The position numbers and the translations under genes are program-made. Shown here piece by piece: positions 48,949 to 59,184 of a stretch of DNA of 64,000 nucleotides. Source of the DNA: Butyriboletus loyo (lineage: Eukaryota > Basidiomycota > Agaricomycetes > Boletales > Boletaceae); the NCBI GenBank assembly GCA_038093515.1, contig JBBPSI010000021.1, positions 62,001 through 126,000 of the forward strand. The letters are read 5' to 3'. Each line of letters begins with the position of its first letter. Position 1 is the stretch's first letter. Below the pieces are notes generated by a model. It saw only the letters and a program-made list of their open reading frames with translations, did not search any database and was not told the origin of the DNA.

Positions 48949-50785
48949 ATGGACAGCAAACAAGGTTACGCCGACGACACTGCGCCCTCTGTTCAGTCCT
49001 CGCCATGGGCAAGCGGAGAGTCTCCACTTCGAGACCTCGTTAGACCGCCTATTGACTATTCATCCACCGGCGCTTTGGCGCGTAGCGTCTGGGCCCGCTG
49101 GAAGAGTCTCTGGACAAAGCAATTCGTCTTCTCGTTCATCGCCGGACAGGTGGTGTCGCTCTGCATAACTGTGACCAACATCACGACCACCGAACTCGTA
49201 AACAGGAACTGGTCCCTACCCACCACACAGACATGGTTCCTGTGGGTATCTAGTCTTGCTTTGGATCATGACATTAAACTCTTGGTCCATTAGGTATTTC
49301 TCACTGTTCGTCATCTATACTCCGTACACCATATACAAATGTGCGGGATCCTGAGCATGCCGGTCGAAACGACTTATGAATTTGTGTGTTAACAGACGGT
49401 TTACGAGGGTGGGGACAGATGGTCTTCCGCGATGGATGGAAATGTATGCGCCCAATTAATTTGCTTTCTTGGTCTGATGATACCTGCAGATTTCATTCTT
49501 GCATCTTGTGACGTGGAGGGGAACTTCCTTGTCGTAAAGGTATGATAAATCAGAGTTATCAGAGAGTACATTCGTACTCACAAGCTCCCCAGGCATACAA
49601 TTATACCGACTTGTTGTCATGCATGCTACTGGACGCGTAGGTCTGTCTAGTGTTTATCTTACGAAAATTGACTTTTTTTTCTAGTTGGGCGATACCTGTA
49701 TGTTTGTTCTTTTGTTGGGTGTACATGCGCACCAGATACCATTGGACACAAATGCTGGTCAGTAGCATAGTTTTCTTACGTCCGTACTATGAATAACGAT
49801 CATTAACCTTGGTAGGGTATTTTGGTGTGCGTTGGTGGGCTTGGGATGCTCGTTTCGTCTGACATGCTCACGGACAAGAACTACCCTGCCCTGAGCAAAG
49901 GCAAAGGTGATGCCTTCATGATCGCTGGCGCAACTTTGTACGGTTTTAGTGAGTTCAGTAGTCCTCGTCAGGTAATATGTTGCTGGACATTGTCACTTCG
50001 CAGCCAATGCAACCGAGGAGTTTTTCGTTAGAAAGAGACCCATTTATGAGGTGAAGTTGTGCTTGCTTGTACTGTCCAATCGAACTTAACTTTCCAATCA
50101 TAGGTCGTTGGGCAGCTGGGTATGTGGGGAACATTGATCAATGGGATTCAAGCATCTGCACTGGAACACTACGATATGACGCAAGCTTCATGGAATGGTG
50201 CGACCAGTAAGTTTGAAGATAGCACGGGATTATGGTACACCACTCAGACGTTCTATCTTAGTTGGATTCTTGCTCGCATATACCGCCGGTAAGCATTCGG
50301 TTTATCAAGGGTGCCGGTGAACGATTGATTTAGGTCGCCTAGCCATGTTCATCCTGTATACGACCGCGCCTATGTTATACCGCTCCGCTTCGTCGGCATT
50401 TTACAACATCAGCTTGCTCACGAGCGATTTTTATGGTCTCTTGTTTGGTGTGTGGTGCCGCATGACCTTGCATAGAGTCTGCTGTTGATTGTCGACTCAC
50501 AGGCTTGTTCCTATTCGTAAGTCTGTCTGTCTTGTGTCGGTGCTCGGCCCCTCAGGAATGGCGCAGCATTTTTCCCCATTCTGGCTCTATTTTCCCGCAT
50601 TTGGTGTCGTTATCGTCGGCCTTATCATCTATTTCTGGCATGCGACGCGTGAGTTGATCGTGTTTGCACGTCTCTGGGGAAGTGCTCATTATTTGACAAT
50701 CTCAGCCGAGGAGCAAGGGAAGTCGGATCCGCAGATGCCAGATTATGTTCGCCCCGCGCAACCGGAAGAAGGGGCGCTGGTTTAA
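48949..50785 (+). CDS. SLC35F1/F2/F6-type solute transporter (DUF914, DMT superfamily)
   Basis: Predicted ten-helix transporter. The start MDSKQGYADDTAPSVQSSPW gives a cytosolic N-tail. The first helices follow (FVFSFIAGQVVSLCITVTNI), then SLFVIYTPYTIYK, LASCDVEGNFLVVKAYNYTD, LLSCMLLDAWAIPVCMFLFW, ILVCVGGLGMLVSSDMLTDK, GDAFMIAGATLYGFANATEE, FFVRKRPIYEVVGQLGMWGT, IGFLLAYTAGRLAMFILYTT, APMLYRSASSAFYNISLLTS and FPAFGVVIVGLIIYFWHAT. DVEGNFLVVKAY-TS-type and GWGQ motifs are typical of this family. About fifteen short exons. It ends with the acidic tail PAQPEEGALV. The substrate of fungal members is unknown; do not read it as a nucleotide-sugar carrier without evidence. Confidence 0.88.
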
Positions 50786-50982
50786 GGAGTTTCCAGTGAA
50801 GTGCTAGTTCTATATCACAAATACCAAGAACTTGGAAATGATCGCGTACAACAAGGCGGGTCACGTACAACGTGAAGCGTTGTAGTAATGTGATGATGAG
50901 ATAAATAGCTACAGAGATAAGATCCAATTACTATTAGATGTGAGGGGTGATTGTTTACGGATGATCGAAGCAATACAGGTGT

Positions 50983-51498
50983 TTATGCAGCCGGGTGGGC
51001 GACTTTTTTTTCAGCCTCAAGACGTTCACGCTCGGCGCGAAGTTCGGCGAGTTTCTGTGTCGTGAATCAATTTGGCGAGATGGGACGGAGGGGATGGATA
51101 CGTACAACTTTCAGGGACTCTGCGCCAGCGACTATGGAATCGAGTGTGGACTCGGAGAGATCAACGACCTGGATACATTCAATATGAGCGGACGTTGGCG
51201 TGGAAAGAGGGCCACGGACTGTTTCTCCGGCACGATTCTGGAGATGCCTCCACCGTTGCCCGTCATGTTCGTTCCGGTCCAGGCCCCAGGTGGATTTCCA
51301 GGGAGCAGGGTCCTGGGGAGGGGTGTCTGTTGGGGGCTCGTGCACGCGATGGCGTTGTATCACGCAGGGAAAGTACTGGGCACGATGGTCGCGCATGATG
51401 GCGGAGTGGTGCCACCAGGTAGCGACGCCCCCGCCGATGAGGAACCAGAAGACGCGGGAGGGGCCGCGATGGAGAAAGACATGTTGGTACGAGTGCAT
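50983..51498 (-). CDS. Small uncharacterised membrane-anchored protein
   Basis: I recognise no named family. Two exons. Exon 1 starts MHSYQHVFLHRGPSRVFWFL (51498) with one hydrophobic segment (VFWFLIGGGVATWWHH) near the N-terminus. A Pro/Trp-containing middle follows (PTDTPPQDPAPWKSTWGLDR, RWRHLQNRAGETVRG), then a helix DLSESTLDSIVAGAESLK. A 53-nt intron (51052-51104 or close) leads to a short coiled-coil end KLAELRAERERLEAEKKVAH and a stop at 50983. About 153 residues. The single N-terminal segment with basic residues before it and a coiled-coil tail would suit a mitochondrial or ER membrane anchor, but that is a guess. It converges with the transporter gene and diverges from the LIM-RhoGAP gene (about 210 bp). 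Confidence 0.65.
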
Positions 51499-51706
51499 GG
51501 TCGGCGTTGGATGATGGGGGGAAGCATCTCGCTCGATTTATAGCAGGCTCGGGATGCAGACATGACGAACGCGCTCGGCGGGGGGAGGAGCCGTCGGAGA
51601 TGAATCGGATATTGAAATGGGGAGAAGTGAAAGTCACGGGGGATGTGACAATTGTCACAGTAGCTTTGGGAGGAGACCTCGTTGCTCACTCGTCTTCGTT
51701 TTCGTG

Positions 51707-54700
51707 ATGGCGTTTGATTCAGAGGCAGCCCGTCTCCGCGACGACCACCTCTCCCTCCACATCCTCCCTGCCCCCGTCTCCGCACTCCCAGCCAGCCCTT
51801 CCCGCCTCCCCGATCGTCCCCATTTTCCGACAAGAGCCTCCACCGTTGGCTCTACACACGACCTTTCCCGACATAACCTCTCCCCAAAGCAGGATCTTTT
51901 CCCCCATGCCCATAGCGACGACCTCAACCACTTCGTTTCATCCAGGAATGATCTCATCTCCCTCCCCGTCTCTCTCCCCGCTCCCTCTCCTGCCTTCCTC
52001 GTCGCCGGTCGTCCCACCACCCCGAGCAGCCCCTCCCTTCATTCTGCCCGCACTCCCACGTACGACTATCTCCCCGATAGAACACGTCGTAACAGCGCTA
52101 CCTCCGACGCATCTGCTCACACCAACTCTTCCGGTTCAAGTTCCCCCAACAAGGGTGGTCCCCTGACCTCGACCTCCTCAGCAACCTCCACCAACCTATC
52201 GTCTTCGTCAGTCGCTTACATCGTTTCATCAATCACATCAATCACTCACTCCATTCTCTTCTAGACCATGCTCAGCATGTGGGCTTGCCATGCAGGGTGC
52301 ATTCGTCCGCGCACTCGGCACTGTCTTCCACCTAAACTGTTTCAAGTGTCTGGTGTGTGCTCCCCTGTAGATATTCGCTCTCATTATTGAATCGTCCCTC
52401 AGGATTGTGGTGATGTCGTCGCCGCAAAGTTCTTCCCCATAGATGGCCCAGATGGCAAGCAGCAACCTCTTTGTGAACGGGACTACTTCCGTCGCCTGAA
52501 CCTCATCTGCGCAAAGTGCGGCCTTGCTTTGCGTGGAAGCTACATCACCGCCTGCAGTCAGTCTCTCTCTTGCTACATTCTTTACCCTTCCGTTGAGCAC
52601 GAGACACAGACAAAAAGTACCACGTGGAACACTTTACTTGCTCCTTATGTCCGACTCTTTTCGGCCCGCAGGATTCTTACTACGAACACGATGGCGATGT
52701 GTACTGCCACTTTCATTACTCAACCCGCTTTGCCACGAAATGCGCGGGTTGCAGCAGTGCGATACTGAAACAGTTTGTCGAGATCAATCGAAACATGAGG
52801 AACGAGTGCTGGCATCCAGAGTGCTACATGATCAACAAGGTACGCCTTCCGGATTTCAACTTGATCGGTCATTTATTGAACCATTTAGTTCTGGAACGTC
52901 AAAGTGGTCTCGCGGAGGTCAACCAGTTCTATAAGTGATGGTTCGGAGCTGGAGCCCTCTTATGTCGAGGAGGAAACGCGCGAAACACCAATCTCCCTCA
53001 AAGAAAAGCAGGTGAGAATGGAGCAGCTGGTATACCGAATCTGGACGTGAGCCATCTCCAAGCTCGTATCTTTAAAGTATTAATCTTGCTTTCTCAGCGT
53101 CCTCTCGGCTTTCGAGGAATCCAGTGCTGCGTGCATATCGGACATGCTGCGGCAGGTCAGTAATGGGCAGTATCTAGATGCCATCAGGATGGCGGAGAAA
53201 TTTATTCTTCACGTGGAGGTCCTTTTTGGTACTCTCGATGATCTCGAGTACCATTGCGCAAGGCTTAACCTCAAAGGTATGTCTTGGCCTCATGTCTGCA
53301 GTCTTGTTTTTTTACATCACATTTCAGGGATGTCTCATGTCCGGGAAGCCCGCATGCTCTGTCGAAAAACTGTCGATCTCTTCACATTGTTGTCCCGTAC
53401 ACAAGAAACAGGATCGCGTCGGATAGGCATGACGCAAGAACTACTAGCCCTTGTAACAGGAATCGCTCATTACCTTAAGATCCTCATCCGCATCGCATTG
53501 ACGGGCGCGCTGAAACTGGAGAGGGAGCAGAGCGTCAGGGAAGCGATGCCGTCTTTCTTGGATAAGCTACATCTCCTTGCCGTGCAGGGTGGGGATCCAG
53601 CCGCACGCCGGATCATCAAAAGCGGTAGTGGTGAAGTGGTGGGACAAACCAGCGGTGCCAATCTAGGCACCCAAGGAGTCTCGTACGGGTTTAGGAGTCT
53701 GGCTCCAGAGCTAGCTGGGGAGTCTCCATTCTCGGCCACCTCGCCCTCGAAGCTCTCCGTCAACAATCCACCCTCGGATCGATGCGTAAAGTGCACTCAG
53801 GCCGTTGAAGAGGATTGCGCTCGGTTGGGAACATATCAACGGTGGCACTCGCATTGTTTGCAATGTTGCAACTGCGGTAAAGCTGCTGCAGTTTTAGCGC
53901 CAAAGGATCCTGCGCCACCGAAAGCTGTGGAGGATAAGGACAAAGACAAAGTTGACAAGGACCCTTCGAAGCCACCGGCCATGCGCAGGTCCCCTGCCAA
54001 TGTCAGCATATTTATGTATGACGTTGAGTCTGTCAAGGAGACACCATCATTTGGCGACGTACCATCTGTGATACTCTGCACTGATCACGCTCATGCCAAT
54101 TGCCGGGGCGGGTTCCAAGCCGTATCTCGTCTGGAACAGTACGCGTTCTTGCTCAATATTGCTCTTCGTCGTCTGTACCTTGTTCTTAAGCAACAAGGTG
54201 TCGTTCCACTTTCCCCAGGTATGTTTGTTGGGATCTTTTGGACTAGTTCTCCTCGCTGAGCTATCACGAATTAGCTAGCTCAAGTGTTTCCAACCCCAAG
54301 GGTGGTGATCAAGATCCATATCGTAATTCTGGTGACATCATGCGAATGAAATCGGTCCATCTGGATCGAAAACTTTCTGCCACAGCACGGTTGCCCAGGA
54401 GATCAACTATTGTGGAGAGTCCTGCTGGCAGGACAGTCCATCCTTCGGAACCTCTGAACGTGCAACGTTCGCAACAAGATATTAAGTCACCGCAGCCTCA
54501 GCGAGGACCTCCTCCCGGTAATCTTATACCGGGTCGGCAGCCTTCTCAGCCTGGACCAAGTCCGTCACTTCCTCCATCTCGCGCACAGCTGCGATCCCCA
54601 GGTGCCCTAGACACCAACTTCCTGGGACAGTCTGGACGACCTACTCTAATTCGCAATAACACCGAGGTGAAGATTGTGGATGAGTCTGCACCCAACTCCC

Positions 54701-56339
54701 CCGCAGGCGGTCTCGAGGAAGCGCCTCTCCATGTCCCAGACGATGGTATCACACTTGCTGATATACCTCAACTAATGGAGGTAGCTCAAGCCCGCGAGCA
54801 ACAACGCTCATTACCGCGTCAAAGCACGATACCCCACATCGCCGAACTCAGTGCTCTTGAGCTTGTGATCGTAAAACATTGTGCCCTCCTCGCGTTGCAA
54901 CGATCCCCTCTCAAAGACCAAATCGACTTGGACGAACTTTTGGAACTCGTAGAGACGAAAAAGGCCGGTTTTTGGAACAAGTTATTCAAAGCGGGCGATA
55001 AGAAAAATGTCAAGAAAAAGGGTATTCTCATTCCTGCTCGATGCTGAACGGTCGCTGACTGCCTTGTTCAGGTGTTTTCGGTGTTCCGCTAGAACTATTA
55101 GTTGAGCGGGAGGGCTCAGATTCCTTGCATGGAGCTACTCGTGCGACCTTGAGAGTGCCTAGTTTCATTGACGACGTCGTTTCTGCCATGCGACAGATGG
55201 GTGTGCACCATCTATGTCAGGAGTGGATGATTGGTTAATATTCTCTTTGCAGACATGTCTGTGGAAGGCATTTTTCGTCGCAATGGGAACATTCGACGTC
55301 TCAAGGATCTTACCGAGGCTATCGACCACGATCCATCATCCGTTGATCTCACACAAGACAACCCAGTGCAGTTGGCCGCACTTCTCAAGAAGTTCTTGCG
55401 TGAACTTCCCGAGCCCCTGATGACATTCAAGCTGCACCGCTTGCTAATTGTATCACAAAGTATGTTCCTGTTGCATGACCATGGTGACTTAATTTATCAA
55501 CATTTGGTGAAGCGCTTTCCACAGATGCGGAGCGCCGGCGTTGCCTTCAGTTGGTCTCACTACTGCTTCCCAAGAGCCACCGCGATACGATGGAAGTGCT
55601 CTTTGTATTCTTGAAATGGGTTGCCTCATTCGCCCATATGGATGAGTCGACCGGAAGCAAGATGGATCTACCAAACCTTGCTACTGTCATTTGCCCAAGT
55701 ATCCTCTACTCGCGGGGAAGGGACGCAGTTCGCGACGAAAGCTTCGGAGCGATCAAGGTGGTAACTTCCCTATTGGAAAACCAGGATGAGTTCTACACCG
55801 TCCCCGAGGAGTTTCTTCCCATACTCCATGACCAAGAATACTTCTCGAACACTTTGGAACTCCCTAGCAAGGACTTCCTGAAGAAATGCGATACGTACAT
55901 GCGGCTAAAGGCAGGTGGAAGAACCCCCGCATCAACAGTATTCCCTTCTTCTCCAAACGTCGCCAATCCACCCAGAACGATTCCCCTTCCGGAACGACCC
56001 ACGCTGAATTCGGCTCCAAGTGAGCCTCAGTTGCGAAATGGTCGCCAGCAATCACCTCACTCCCAACCAGGCCTTGTCCATACACCGATGTCATACCCGT
56101 CGCCAGTACACCCGACTTCGCTCTCACAGGGAGCCGTGATGATTCGATCACAGCAACCTCGACACCCGCAACCACAGGACATGGACTGGGTTGCCCCACA
56201 GCGGTCGGCGGCTGGCTCTTCAACACCTTCACCCGGTGCACGACCGTCTTCGTATGTGCCTCCACGAGCCAGCGGGGAACTCACACAGGCGATCTCACCG
56301 AACGGCTACCAGGCAACAATGGTTCGCCAGCGTACATGA
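51707..56339 (+). CDS. LRG1: LIM-domain RhoGAP, Lrg1-like
   Basis: Inactivates Rho1; in yeasts Lrg1 limits glucan synthesis and fusion at wall-remodelling sites. The start MAFDSEAARLRDDHLSLHIL is followed by a Ser/Pro-rich leader. LIM1 begins PCSACGLAMQGAFVRALGTV, then FHLNCFKCLDCGDVVAAKFF; LIM2 includes CERDYFRRLNLICAKCGLAL and HVEHFTCSLCPTLFGPQDSY, then CAGCSSAILKQFVEI. A helical middle follows (LAALTG-type helices near 53150-53530). A third LIM-like module is CVKCTQAVEEDCARLG with HSHCLQCCNCGK, separated from its last ligands by a charged insert (KAVEDKDKDKVDKDPSKPP). The RhoGAP domain is FGVPLELLVEREGS, VEGIFRRNGNIRRLKDLTEA (arginine finger present), LAALLKKFLRELPEPLMTFK and NLATVICPSILYSRG. 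The C-tail is disordered. About a dozen exons. Confidence 0.92.
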
Positions 56340-56702
56340 TCACACAAATACCATATACATGCCTCCTCCCATTCATTACTCTGCGATCTGCTTTCCATCC
56401 AGCTGACTCGTCACCAGCACCCTCGTTTGTTTTTGCCTTTTCCGCATCGTCTTTCGATCTCGCATTATCTGTAGTTTACCGTACGTTTTTCACTTATCAG
56501 TATGACACGGACGACTATCTTCGCAGTATACTCATTATACCCGTGCATTCAAATGTACTCATTTTGAATGAATCAAAAACCAGCCTGGATGAGGGAGCAC
56601 ACAAGAATATTTGATTGTGCTCAACTCATATGCATGTCGCATACAATTTTGAGGTAGCAAATGCAGTACATAAAAGACATGGAGTAAAAAAAACCAGACT
56701 CC

Positions 56703-57436
56703 TACTTGAGAGGAATGAATCGAGATGAGTGGGTGGCACCGATCTAAGAGCGATGTCACTAAGAGCATATGAAGCCATCATGGAAAAACATACACCAGGA
56801 CGACCGTGCTTTACGGGCCGGTACGAGCACGAGAACTCGGCGAGGTAGTGACCTGTCATCTCGGGTTTGATTTCGACAGAGTTGAAAACCTGTGATAACA
56901 ACACACGTCACGACGGGACACACAGCAATCTAACGAATTGAGGAATACCTTTCCGTTGTAAATACCAACTACACTGCCGATCATTTCGGGGACGATGATC
57001 ATGTCTCGGAGGTGGGTCTTGACGACTGTGGGTTTCTCATTCGGGGGAGCTTCCTTCTTGGCTTTGCGTAGCTTTTTGATGAGTCCCATTGGACGGCGCT
57101 TGAGGCCTCGGTTGAACTTGCGACGGGCGCGGGCGTGAACGAGCTATGGGGGTTTGTTTGTGTGATGAGATGATAACGCCAGTGATATACTACACACTTC
57201 GATGAACTAGCAGAGTAGACATGAGGACGACCAAAATTTCGGGAATAATCATGCGCACCTCTTCATTGCTCAAGTCAAGGAGCTTGTCAAGCTCGATACC
57301 ACGGTAAGAGAACGTGCGGAATGTTCTCTTCTTCTTGAGTTCAGCGGCGAGGGCGGGATCTGTAACGCCTGTATCCGCCTAGAGAGATCGTGATGAACGT
57401 GCGAGTGCGATGCAAGGACGGAGAGAGGCTTACCAT
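56703..57436 (-). CDS. RPS15: 40S ribosomal protein uS19 (RPS15)
   Basis: Small-subunit protein near the A site, needed for 40S export. The mature reading is [139 protein letters not shown] and [13 protein letters not shown]. The stop is at 56703. The ATG at 57434-57436 is followed directly by GTAAGC, and the next exon begins with the Ala codon, so exon 1 codes only the initiator. Five exons, length about 150 residues as in the family. It diverges from the P2 gene with 366 bp between starts, so the two ribosomal protein genes may share control elements. Confidence 0.96.
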
Positions 57437-57802
57437 GGTGTGTCGTTTGCAGTCTTGAAGCTGTCGAGGATAACGGTGAGGCCGTATGTGGAGCGGAGCA
57501 CGAATTTGGAAGTTGTGGCTGAACCTTGATCACGTGGAACTGTACAGTACCTTGGGAGGTTGCAGTGAGTGTCTGAGGCAGGGGTAGACACTACACCATC
57601 ATCGTCGGTTAGAATCCACAGGTCTTCCCTCGAGGATTAAAAGGTGTGTTCTGTGACCAAATGGTAGCGATTTGATGAGCTCATGTCATCTCAGTGATTT
57701 GTGGCTGCCCGTAGTCTTTTCCACACGTTCAAAATCAATCATCAACTAAAGTGGGTATTTTCTTGGTATTACAGGAGAAATATGGTCTCAACACGCCGGT
57801 AG

Positions 57803-58300
57803 ATGCGTCATATCGCAGCATACCTACTCCTTCAGATCGGCGGCAACGCCTCCCCTTCTGCAGCCAACGTCAAAAAAGTTCTCGATGCAGTTGGCATCGA
57901 GGCTGATGATGAGTGCCTCGAGAAGCTGATCTCTGAACTCGAGGGCAAAGATATCAACACTGTACGTTGAATTGAATTTCAGGCATGATAACCTGCTGAC
58001 TGAACTGGGGATGTAGTTGATTGCTGAGGGATCTGCAAAACTCTCGTCGGTGCGTATGTGTTGTGTGTTGGGAAATCGCCATGACACGTGATGACAGGTT
58101 CCTTCCGGTGGTGGTGTTGCTGCTGCTCCCGCGGCTGCGAGTGGGGGTACTGCTGCCGCACCCGCTGCGGCTGCGGAGGAGAAGGAAGAGAAAAAGGAGG
58201 AGAAGGTCGGTAATTTTCTATCCGATGATAGGGTTAGAATATTGACAAGTATATATAGGAGGAGTCCGACGACGACATGGGCTTCGGTCTCTTTGATTAA
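57803..58300 (+). CDS. RPP2: 60S acidic ribosomal stalk protein P2
   Basis: Part of the P-stalk that recruits elongation factors. The start [20 protein letters not shown] is followed by [44 protein letters not shown] and [17 protein letters not shown]. An Ala-rich hinge and a Glu/Lys run lead to [13 protein letters not shown], the conserved C-terminus that binds EF2. Four exons; the last intron ends TATATATAG. The N-terminal MR-IAAYLLL pattern and the absence of the P1 N-terminus make it P2. The length, about 112 residues, is normal. Confidence 0.96.
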
Positions 58301-59184
58301 TGTATCTGTGCAGTGTTTATTCGGCGGGGACAGACTCCGCCGGCGGTAGAATGAGAAAGTGGTGGCGTTGCGGCTTGCCGTCGGCAAATGATGACGTGAA
58401 TTCTATCAGAGTGGCGAAAGGTGCCGAGTATATGTACCGTGAATGCAAAATGCATTGATTAATAGGGAGTTTTTCAGCCGCTCGGCAGGGTAGGTGCGAA
58501 AGTAATAAATAATGATCCACATTTTTATGCAAACGAAAACTCTCTGATGGGCCGGCTGAAAGAAAAGGCTCGACAGGAGACATGCTGTGAATTGATGCGG
58601 CGCCTACAGCCAACTCGTCCAAGGCGGCGTCATGAAAACTAGGTCCGTTTGAACGAAAATGAATGGGGTTGGAGAAACGTACTTCATGTATATTTGTGTA
58701 ATTTCTTTTTTCTTTTTTCAAATTGATCGGTCTGCCGCATCGGCACCAGAACGAAAGCCGCCGGCCCGACGACAGGGGAGACGAGAAATGGCCCGAGTGA
58801 CGGCCGTGGTGCACGAGGGACCTCGGGGTGATCTGCGCAGAGACAAATCCGACTAAAGGGGAAATACGAGGGTGAGTGTTGCCAGCAGCTGTGGGTACGC
58901 CCCGACGTCGCCAGCGCGCTCGCCGCCAAAGACAGCGACCACGATAATCCAGAACAATCTGGCACGGTGCCCGCCACCACCGGGTTCCATCTTTTTAATT
59001 TCCCTGTCGTTTTCGGTTTCGTTTTGCCTTCCTTCGGTAACGGCAAGCTACTCGTAACTAGATTTAGACCACCCTTTCCATCCCTCCTTTTAATATCTGT
59101 CCCTCCCTCCCCTCCACCTCCTTCTCGCCGCGCTTCCCTTCCCCTCCCCACACACGAATAACCGCGAGGGCTTCCTACCCCCTC
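58301..59184. other. Upstream region of the Zn2Cys6 gene with a pyrimidine block
   Basis: No supported gene. A 238-codon minus-strand frame (58684-59400) is low-complexity and lies opposite the next gene, so I regard it as a shadow. The plus strand from about 59080 to 59155 is almost only C and T, like the CT blocks often seen at transcription starts of fungal genes, and probably marks the promoter or leader of the regulator gene. Confidence 0.45.
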
